Shown here: positions 1 to 4,994 of the stretch, in pieces
Numbering within the stretch: the first letter of the stretch is position 1
Layout: each line of letters opens with the position of its first letter
Assembly (NCBI RefSeq): GCF_040096285.1
Contig: NZ_JBBMEY010000048.1
Span: forward strand, 1 to 12,285
From: Ruminococcoides intestinihominis
GTDB lineage: Bacteria > Bacillota > Clostridia > Oscillospirales > Acutalibacteraceae
Direction: 5' to 3'
DNA: 12,285 bases
Notes under the pieces: model-generated
The model's database searches: none
What the model was told of the DNA's origin: nothing
The model's input: only the letters and a program-made list of their open reading frames with translations
Translations under genes and position numbers: made by a program

Positions 1-437
1 TGCATAGTTTTGTTTTCTATCAATCATTTATCTAACTTAATACTATTCATTATTTTTGGTTGCTTACTTTTTGCGAGGGGATTTGATGAGTTACTTTAAT
101 TCTGATGTGTAACCTTCAAGCGTGGTAGGAAACTTCCTCTATGCATTAGTAAGTTGGGGGAGTTAATATTATTTAGTTTTATCAGTTTAATAGTCTTATG
201 TGTTAGAGTAGCAATAGCTACTCTGTTTTTGTTTATCCCATAGAATCCAACTGGGCTCGAAGGTGAGTTTTTTAATTTGCATAGTTTCGTTTCCTATCAA
301 TCATTTATCTAACTTAATACTATTCATTATTTTTGGTTGCTTACTTTTTGCGAGGGGTTTTCATCAGTTACTTTAATTCTGATGTGTAACCTTCAAGCGT
401 GGTTGGTAGTTCCCTCTAAGCTAAAGTAAGTTGGGGA
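1..437. repeat. Tandem duplicated 277-base unit, two copies
   Basis: The block at 1-160 recurs at 278-437 with a constant offset of 277 bases and no visible indels. The first 80 or so bases of each copy are nearly identical (differences near 10-17 of the copy). The region starting TTACTTTAATTCTGATG is also kept, as is the GTAAGTTGGGG end. The blocks at 81-88 and 124-148 differ between copies. Copy 1 begins at the first base of the window, so the array may extend to the left. No open frame of useful length runs through either copy. It could be a duplicated non-coding RNA, a long untranslated region or a degenerate mobile element. I do not recognise the sequence. Confidence 0.85.
205..230 (+). 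terminator. Intrinsic terminator between the tandem repeat copies
   Basis: A perfect 8-base-pair stem AGAGTAGC/GCTACTCT (205-212 with 217-224), a four-base loop and a GTTTTT tail form a classic rho-independent terminator. It lies after repeat copy 1 and suggests that something transcribed through copy 1, or upstream of the window, ends here. Confidence 0.7.
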
Positions 438-537
438 GTACTTTAATTTGATTTTTTAATTACATCTTTCTTTTTTATTCTAGGTGACTATTATCTCCGC
501 ATTCACATTTTATCTAGAGAATACTATCTACCGTGAC

Positions 538-619
538 AATCCATCCGTCAGCATTCGCTGACACCTTCCTTTACACAAGGAAGGCTTTTGTTTGTGCTAA
601 TTTTTAATATCTACATAGG
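538..619. repeat. Palindromic repeat element 1 with 27-base tail
   Basis: Two adjacent hairpins can be read: GTCAGC-attc-GCTGAC (547-562) and CCTTCCTT-tacac-AAGGAAGG (564-584). A tail at 593-619 follows, ending in AATATCTACATAGG, and it recurs at 880-906. The second hairpin is repeated in inverted orientation at the right edge of the window (12250-12272). Back-to-back palindromes in several copies are typical of REP- or MITE-like elements. The link to such a family is inferred. Confidence 0.65.
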
Positions 620-650
620 GCAAAGTAACTATCTGAAGATTAGTTTGCTC

Positions 651-669
651 GGTCCACCAATGTTGGACC
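651..669. repeat. Small palindrome between repeat elements
   Basis: GGTCCA (651-656) pairs with TGGACC (664-669) around a seven-base loop. It lies between two palindromic elements that share a tail and may be part of the first one. No T-tract follows, so it is not a terminator. Confidence 0.45.
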
Positions 670-789
670 CTACAACGGTAACTCAAAATATTTTTTATAC
701 TTTCTAGTTAGAAATAATGGATAGTTTCTTCTATGATGATATTTTAAACAAGTTTAAAATATTAAACACTCCTTTGTTACCATTCGGTG

Positions 790-906
790 ATACTTTTTCT
801 GCGAAAACGGCAAACCCTTTATCCCTACTGGACATTTCCCTTAGTAAGGGAATATCTCATGGAGAGAAGTTTTTTTATCTGTGCAAATTTCAAATATCTA
901 CATAGG
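790..906. repeat. Palindromic repeat element 2 with shared tail
   Basis: A hairpin TTCCCTT-agt-AAGGGAA (836-852) is followed by a tail at 880-906 that matches 593-619 at about 24 of 27 positions. The left border at 790 is approximate. A 62-codon open frame starting at 717 runs through this palindrome but has no ribosome binding site, so I treat the stretch as non-coding. Confidence 0.55.
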
Positions 907-1236
907 AGAAGTTCTGATTAGAGAAAATTTGTTTCAAGGTATCAGTTGAGTAATTGTCAAAGTAAACCAGTTATAGGTGAAGTTTGATTTGATAATATGA
1001 ACTTTGAGAAAGTTTCATATAATAAATTTTGCTGAAAAACCCTACACCTTTGAACCTTAATTTCATAAATTTTAATTTATTTTTTGTTGCTAAAAATTTT
1101 GATTTTCTGATATAAGTCCCATTTTTGGCATTGCGTTATTTTTTTAGAATGATAAAATATAGGTAAGATAATATTTATTTGCTTTTTATTAATGTTTACA
1201 TAAGCTGATTTTACATTATTTTTAACGATAGTTAAG
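907..1236. other. AT-rich spacer upstream of the small-gene island
   Basis: No gene is seen in this stretch. It holds an imperfect hairpin at 995-1020 (loop GAG, one bulged base, no T-tract) and a promoter candidate at 1131-1158, listed separately. The rest is AT-rich without a visible motif. Confidence 0.6.
1131..1158 (+). promoter_or_regulatory. Promoter candidate for the small-gene island
   Basis: TTGCGT (1131-1136) and TAAAAT (1153-1158) are separated by 16 bases, a good vegetative sigma-factor pattern. The stretch TTTTTTAGAATGATAAAAT (1140-1158) recurs with one change at 7691-7709. The start region AGGTAAG just downstream is also seen after the -10 of the acylation operon promoter near 3181. 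Transcription would begin near 1165. Confidence 0.5.
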
Positions 1237-1251
1237 GTGTTTGTATGTACG

Positions 1252-1431
1252 GTGAAATATTTAGGAAAATATATTGAACTTGGTGCTAAAAATGATTATG
1301 TAAACGGTAAGAAACTTATCAGTAAGTTATTTGCTGTTACTCCTGATTGGTCGGGTTATTTAGAAAAACAGTAAAAAGAATTAGCTAAAGAAATTAAGAA
1401 AATATTAGTTGATATTGAGCATTTGCTTTAG
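1252..1431 (+). pseudogene. Relic of a small unidentified gene with an internal stop
   Basis: From GTG at 1252 the frame reads 40 residues beginning VKYLGKYIELGAK and is stopped by TAA at 1372-1374. The same frame then continues for 18 more lysine- and glutamate-rich codons (KELAKEIKKILVDIEHLL) to TAG at 1429-1431. The continuous coding character across the stop suggests one protein of about 58 residues broken by a point change. An alternative GTG at 1237 is in frame; AAGGTG at 1234-1239 could serve the 1252 start at a rather long spacing. The opening residues resemble the KYIGE opening of the next two genes, but the rest does not. I do not recognise the family. It could also be a genuine 40-residue protein. 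Confidence 0.45.
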
Positions 1432-1500
1432 ATATGTTTTATTGCTACATTAGGTATTTAATGTAATTATAGAATTCTGAATTTAAAGGGTGATGATAAT

Positions 1501-1662
1501 ATGAAAGTAAAATATATAGGTGAGATTAGCCACCCATTAGAACTTATTAACGGCAAGGTATATGAGCGTCTAGGTGAAGAAGGACCTTTTTATAGGGTTA
1601 TTGATGAAACTGATGAGGATTATTTGTATCCGAAAGAGGAATTTATTGTTGTTGAAGATTAA
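1501..1662 (+). CDS. Small SH3-like protein, copy 1 (53 aa)
   Basis: This 53-residue protein begins MKVKYIGE, then has a short loop with NGKVYERL, and ends with a strand-rich YRVIDETDEDYLYP block. I recall proteins with this KYIG...NGK.YE...YR.IDD.GEDYLYP pattern as common uncharacterised small proteins of gut Clostridia; the strand spacing looks like a compact SH3-type barrel. That fold is an inference. The start is supported by AAAGGGTG at 1486-1493, seven bases before the ATG. Its last 11 bases overlap the TTG start of a paralogue, so the pair is probably translated together. No catalytic residues are evident. A role as a binding or immunity-type protein is possible but not shown. Confidence 0.75.
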   Translation: MKVKYIGEISHPLELINGKVYERLGEEGPFYRVIDETDEDYLYPKEEFIVVED

Positions 1663-1810
1663 GTATATAGGAGAAACCGATTTTTTAGTGCTTACTCATA
1701 ATATTATATATGATGTAATTTCTATTGAAAAAGAATGGTATAGAATTATTGATGACAGTGGTGAAGATTATCTTTATCCACCTGAATTATTTGAAATTGT
1801 TGAATCATAA
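1652..1810 (+). CDS. Small SH3-like protein, copy 2 (52 aa, TTG start)
   Basis: Starting at TTG 1652, the product reads LKIKYIGETDF and ends DYLYPPELFEIVES, matching the preceding gene along its whole length (KYIGE near the N terminus, YR.IDD.GEDYLYP near the C terminus). The open frame extends upstream to ATG 1574, but the extra N-terminal residues are only the shifted reading of the previous gene. The TTG aligns exactly with the ATG of copy 1, and AAGAGGA at 1634-1640 lies 11 bases upstream. I therefore choose TTG. The genes overlap by 11 bases, which suggests translational coupling. The function is unknown; the pair looks like a tandem duplication that has since diverged strongly. Confidence 0.7.
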   Translation: MKIKYIGETDFLVLTHNIIYDVISIEKEWYRIIDDSGEDYLYPPELFEIVES

Positions 1811-1825
1811 AGGGTGAATATTAAT

Positions 1826-1990
1826 ATGACAGAAGAATTTAATAAATTTTTGAAATGGTCATATCTTGACCATAATTGTAGCCGTAGAATAGAGCCTGAT
1901 GCACCGAAAGAAATAAAGATTGAGGCTAAGAAAGCTGATAAAGATTATTTTAAGAGAACCGGTAGGCATATGCTTAAGATTGATTATTAA
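1826..1990 (+). CDS. Unknown 54-aa protein, family B copy 1
   Basis: A 54-residue charged protein starts MTEEFNKFLKW and has a lysine-rich C-terminal half running from DAPKEIKIEAKK to HMLKIDY. AAAGGGTGA at 1809-1817 is well placed before the ATG. Residues 25-54 match the second copy at 2252-2416 in 25 of 30 positions, and the DNA of that part is about 92% identical, so the duplication is recent. The N-terminal 24 residues have diverged much more. No signal peptide, membrane segment or cysteine motif is present, so the protein should be cytoplasmic. I do not recognise the family. A zinc-ribbon gene follows each of its two copies. Confidence 0.65.
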   Translation: MTEEFNKFLKWSYLDHNCSRRIEPDAPKEIKIEAKKADKDYFKRTGRHMLKIDY

Positions 1991-2061
1991 TTTTTATCTA
2001 TTATTTTTATAGAAAAATTAATAATCGAACTATTGACAACAGAAGAGAATATTGAATCGAT

Positions 2062-2238
2062 ATGAACAATGAAAAATCACTAATAGAAAAATTGCAAAGT
2101 GGTGATAAAATTATTTGTCTAGAATGTAAGAAGGATTTTTATATTTCTGCAACTAAAGATATTAGTAAATCATTAGAATTTTATTGTCCAAACTGTAAAA
2201 GTATTGTAAGGTTCACACCTAATATTTTGGTTTTGTAA
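2062..2238 (+). CDS. Small zinc-ribbon protein, family C copy 1 (58 aa)
   Basis: This 58-residue protein carries CLEC (residues 19-22) and CPNC (residues 42-45), two knuckles 19 residues apart. That is the standard four-cysteine zinc-ribbon layout. The N-terminal stretch SLIEKLQSGDKIICLECKK is followed by a short helix, the second knuckle and a C-terminal strand ending ILVL. It matches the gene at 2435-2614 in the pattern G(D/E)KI.C..C.K..Y. The ribosome binding site is weak (AGAAGAG near 2041, long spacing), so translation may depend on an upstream gene. The function is not known. Zinc binding is inferred from the cysteine spacing only. Confidence 0.65.
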   Translation: MNNEKSLIEKLQSGDKIICLECKKDFYISATKDISKSLEFYCPNCKSIVRFTPNILVL

Positions 2239-2251
2239 TTGAGGTAATGTT

Positions 2252-2416
2252 ATGACAGGAAAATTTGATAAGTTTTATATATGGATGACACCACCAAAGA
2301 ATGGCTTTAGAAGTATAAAGAAAGATGCACCGGAAGAAATAAAGATTAAGGCTAAGAAAGCTGATGAAGATTATTTTAAGAAAACCGGTGGGCATATGTT
2401 GAAGATTGATTATTAA
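2252..2416 (+). CDS. Unknown 54-aa protein, family B copy 2
   Basis: This is the second copy of the family B protein, exactly 54 residues like the first. It starts MTGKFDKFYIW and ends HMLKIDY. The C-terminal 30 residues are nearly the same as in copy 1, while the middle (residues 12-24) shares only scattered positions. GAGGT at 2241-2245 serves as the ribosome binding site. It begins 13 bases after the zinc-ribbon gene and is followed 18 bases later by the second zinc-ribbon gene, so the order B-C-B-C looks like duplication of a two-gene module. The conserved tail with a variable head suggests a common partner or fold with changing specificity; that is an inference. Confidence 0.65.
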   Translation: MTGKFDKFYIWMTPPKNGFRSIKKDAPEEIKIKAKKADEDYFKKTGGHMLKIDY

Positions 2417-2434
2417 TTTTATAGAGGTATTATT

Positions 2435-2614
2435 ATGACAGAATTAAGCGATATTGATAGACTTAGAAAAGGTGAAAAGATATTGTGTCATACTTGCCAT
2501 AAACATTATTATGATGTTTCTTATTCAAAGAGAGATTTTGTGAATTATTTTCATTGTGAAGACCCTAATTGTAAGGGCTTTGTGCATGAACAGAAAAATA
2601 TAATGGTTGAATAA
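2435..2614 (+). CDS. Small zinc-ribbon protein, family C copy 2 (59 aa)
   Basis: This 59-residue protein has CHTC (residues 18-21) and CEDPNC (41-46), a zinc ribbon whose second knuckle is widened by two residues compared with its paralogue. The shared pattern runs from RKGEKILCHTCHKHYY to the C-terminal NIMVE. Extra histidines flank the first knuckle and could also take part in metal binding. AGAGG at 2422-2426 lies eight bases before the ATG. The two zinc-ribbon copies are far less alike than the two neighbouring family B copies, so the halves of the module have evolved at different rates. The function is not known. Confidence 0.65.
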   Translation: MTELSDIDRLRKGEKILCHTCHKHYYDVSYSKRDFVNYFHCEDPNCKGFVHEQKNIMVE

Positions 2615-2651
2615 TAAGTGAATTCCTATTATAAAAGAGTGGGCTATATTG

Positions 2652-2863
2652 ATGGATAACAAAAGAAAAATTATTGATGAATTCCAAGTACTAAATATAG
2701 GGTAATTGTAGTTGAGTCAATTCCTAATATTGTTTTTGATAAAGTGAAGATTAATGGACAAATATATGAGTGAGTCCCAACTTCCGATATGAAAAATTGT
2801 GTTGTATTTTTATATGATGGTAATGATACTTTCCTAAATTGTGAAGTAGAATTTATATTATAA
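2652..2863 (+). pseudogene. Decayed small gene (frameshift and in-frame stop)
   Basis: The reading starts MDNKRKIIDEFQVLNIG from ATG 2652 and stops at once. In another frame, from about 2698, coding sense resumes (YRVIVVESIPNIVFDKVKIN, then GQIYE). It is cut by TGA and continues VPTSDMKNCVVFLYDG to CEVEFIL and TAA at 2861-2863. The pieces join into one protein of about 70 residues of a type I recall from gut Clostridia, with an INGK.Y.PVP.YDMPNC core. The TGA probably replaced the codon before VP. One frameshift and one nonsense change indicate a dead gene at the end of the island. Sequencing error in an AT-rich stretch is an alternative explanation for the frameshift. Confidence 0.6.
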
Positions 2864-2930
2864 AAGTAGGTGCTTTATGACAAAAAATAAATAACTTTTA
2901 GTGATATTAACTATTTAAAAAGCAAAAAAT

Positions 2931-2973
2931 CCTCTACTAACTATTAACTTAGTTTGGTAGGGGAAATTTTTTT
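2931..2973 (+). terminator. Terminator closing the small-gene island
   Basis: CCTCTACTAA (2931-2940) pairs with TTTGGTAGGGG (2953-2963) over about 10 base pairs, with a few G-T pairs and a loop of about 13 bases. It is followed by seven T residues at 2967-2973 and preceded by an A-rich run, so it may work on both strands. It separates the small-gene island from the acylation operon. Confidence 0.7.
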
Positions 2974-3151
2974 GAAAAATTTAAAATAAATGCACTTTTT
3001 TTGCAATATAAATCGTTTTATATATGTGTAGAGTAACTTTATATTATATAGATTTTATTCAATATTTTACCACTGATAATGACGATAAATATATAATATT
3101 CTATGTTTTATAACAATATTGTAAGATAAGGTTATTTTTTAACCAGTTTTA
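2974..3151. other. AT-rich spacer upstream of the acylation operon
   Basis: No gene is seen. A short inverted repeat GGTT-atttttt-AACC lies just upstream of the operon promoter (about 3130-3144) and could be an operator, although it is too short to be sure. The remainder is AT-rich without further motif. Confidence 0.4.
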
Positions 3152-3180
3152 TTGACATAATTTGTTTTTTAAAATAAAAT
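3152..3180 (+). promoter_or_regulatory. Promoter of the dlt-like acylation operon
   Basis: A perfect -35 TTGACA (3152-3157) and a -10 TAAAAT (3175-3180) are separated by the ideal 17 bases. Transcription should start near 3187, giving a leader of about 50 bases before the ligase gene. This is a strong vegetative promoter and suggests constitutive expression. Confidence 0.8.
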
Positions 3181-3237
3181 AGGTAAGGTAACGAGAGGTT
3201 TATAAGTCGAATGTTGTAAATTTTATGGAGGAACATA

Positions 3238-4749
3238 ATGAAAAATGTGTTAGAATTTTTTGAACATACAGTTGAAAAATTTCCTAATAAAGTCGGCTTT
3301 ACTGATGAAAACAGATGTTCTACTTTTTCAGAAACTATGGAAAAGTCAAAGAAAATCGGTACTTCACTTTTACAGTATGGCAACAGAAAAGCAGTAGCAA
3401 TTTTAATTGATAAAAACTGTAACTGTATTGACAGTATGTTGGGTACACTTTATGCCGGAGATTTTTATGTTGTTGTGGATGTTCATTCACCTAAGGATAG
3501 AATTATAAACATTCTTTCTTCACTTGATGAACCTATTATTTTAACCGATAATTCTTCTTTACAGTTGGCTAATGAGGTTAGCAGTAATGAAACAATAGTT
3601 GTCTATGAAGAGGCTATTGAAAATACTGTTGATAATGATGGTCTTGATAGCGTTAGAAGTAATATGATTGATATGGATATTGCCTATATCCTATTTACAA
3701 GTGGTTCAACAGGTATGCCTAAAGGAACTGTAATCAGCCACAGAGCCTTGATTAGCTATATTAATTGGGTAACTGAAGAATTTAAGTTTGATGAAAATAC
3801 TTCATTTGGTAGCCAAACACCACTATACTTTAGTATGTCAGTTACCGACTTTTATTCTACAGTTAAGTGTGGCTGTACTTACAACATTATTCCAAAGAAG
3901 TATTTTTCTTTCCCACTAAATCTTGTGAATTACTTAAATGAAAAGAAAGTCAATACAATTTATTGGGTACCTACTGCAATTTCAATTCTTTCTAACTGGA
4001 AGGTGTTTGATGTTGCAAAGCCTGAATATTTAAGGACTGTACTTTTTGCCGGTGAGGTTATGCCAACAAAACAACTTAACTACTGGATAAAAAGTCTTGA
4101 TAATGATATTATATATGCAAACCTATTTGGCCCAACAGAAACAACAGATATTTGTACTTTCTATAGAGTAAACAGGGAATTTGCAGATGATGAAAGTTTG
4201 CCTATCGGTATTCATTGTGATAACTGTCAGGTGTTTATTGTTAAAGAAGATGGCACAGAGGCCGGTGTTGATGAAGAAGGTGAGCTTTATGCTCGAACAA
4301 CCTTTATGGCTGATGGTTACTACGGTAATCCTGAAAAGACTGCTGAGGCTTTTGTACAAAATCCACTTAACAAGTATTATCCTGAAAGAGTATACAAAAC
4401 CGGTGATATTGTTAAGATGAATGATAAGGGTGAGATTATATACATTTCTCGTAAAGATTTTCAGATTAAGAGAAGTGGTTACAGAATCGAACTTGGAGAA
4501 ATTGAGGCCGGTGCAAACAGTGTTGACGGTGTAAAGGGTTGTGCTTGTATCTTTAACAAAGAGGATAACTGCTTGGCACTTGTTTATGAAGGAAAATCAA
4601 AAGATAGTGACAAGGTTATGGATGCAGTAAGGAACAAAGTTCCATCATATATGTATCCTGACAAAATTATCAGAGTCAAGGAACTTCCTAAAAATGCTAA
4701 CGGAAAAATTGACAGAAACTATCTTACTAAAAATTATAAAGAACTTTAA
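3238..4749 (+). CDS. DltA-like adenylation (carrier-protein ligase) enzyme
   Basis: This 503-residue ANL-family adenylating enzyme has the usual DltA length. It activates a small carboxylic acid with ATP and loads it on the carrier protein encoded next. Core motifs are all present: TSGSTGMPKG (154-163), LFGPTETT (296-303), YKTGD (386-390), RKDFQIKRSGYRIELGEIE (405-423) and the catalytic lysine in PKNANGKID (K490). Aligned by eye with the DltA sequences I recall, the aspartate that holds the substrate amino group (FDLSVMD) is Ser199 (FSMSVTD), and the pocket cysteine of FCGEVLP is Ala271 (FAGEVMP). D-alanine specificity is therefore uncertain. GGAGG at 3227-3231 fixes the start. It opens a four-gene operon with tight spacing. 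It could be a divergent D-alanine ligase or activate another acid. Confidence 0.85.
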   Translation: MKNVLEFFEHTVEKFPNKVGFTDENRCSTFSETMEKSKKIGTSLLQYGNRKAVAILIDKNCNCIDSMLGTLYAGDFYVVVDVHSPKDRIINILSSLDEPIILTDNSSLQLANEVSSNETIVVYEEAIENTVDNDGLDSVRSNMIDMDIAYILFTSGSTGMPKGTVISHRALISYINWVTEEFKFDENTSFGSQTPLYFSMSVTDFYSTVKCGCTYNIIPKKYFSFPLNLVNYLNEKKVNTIYWVPTAISILSNWKVFDVAKPEYLRTVLFAGEVMPTKQLNYWIKSLDNDIIYANLFGPTETTDICTFYRVNREFADDESLPIGIHCDNCQVFIVKEDGTEAGVDEEGELYARTTFMADGYYGNPEKTAEAFVQNPLNKYYPERVYKTGDIVKMNDKGEIIYISRKDFQIKRSGYRIELGEIEAGANSVDGVKGCACIFNKEDNCLALVYEGKSKDSDKVMDAVRNKVPSYMYPDKIIRVKELPKNANGKIDRNYLTKNYKEL

Positions 4750-4760
4750 GGAGAATTATT

Positions 4761-4991
4761 ATGGAAACAGTATTAGAAATTTTAGCAAAAGTAAAACCAA
4801 ATGTAGATTTTAAGAATGCAACTGCGATTGTTGATGACGGACTACTTGACTCAATGGATATTGTTATGCTTGTTGGTGAGCTTAATGATGAATTTGACAT
4901 TGAAATTCAGGTAACAGACCTTGTACCTGAAAACTTCAATACAGTTGATGCTATTGTAAAAATGGTAGAAAGACTAGAGGATGAAGACTAA
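4761..4991 (+). CDS. Acyl carrier protein (DltC-like)
   Basis: This 76-residue acidic protein has the four-helix carrier layout with the phosphopantetheine site in GLLDSMD, where Ser31 would carry the prosthetic group. The following helix contains IVMLVGELNDEFDIEI, a typical helix II and recognition segment. Canonical DltC has DSFGT at this place, so this carrier is closer to general acyl or peptidyl carriers. AAGGAG at 4748-4753 lies seven bases before the ATG and overlaps the end of the ligase gene region, 11 bases downstream of its stop. It is placed directly after the ligase, whereas in canonical dlt operons the MBOAT gene usually comes between them. It is cytoplasmic and would hand the activated group to the membrane protein encoded next. 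Confidence 0.85.
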   Translation: METVLEILAKVKPNVDFKNATAIVDDGLLDSMDIVMLVGELNDEFDIEIQVTDLVPENFNTVDAIVKMVERLEDED

Positions 4992-4994
4992 TAT

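Noticed and set aside
1..437. CRISPR array
   Set aside because: The repeat is 277 bases long with only two visible copies, with no short regular repeat-spacer units and no cas gene.
717..905. 62-codon open frame on the + strand
   Set aside because: It runs through a palindromic repeat and its shared tail, has no ribosome binding site and no recognisable protein character.
2033..2061. TTGACA at 2033-2038 as a promoter for the first zinc-ribbon gene
   Set aside because: No acceptable -10 box is found 16-18 bases downstream.
3132..3383. 83-codon open frame on the - strand over the operon promoter
   Set aside because: It overlaps the ligase start and a near-consensus promoter on the other strand and has no ribosome binding site or family resemblance.
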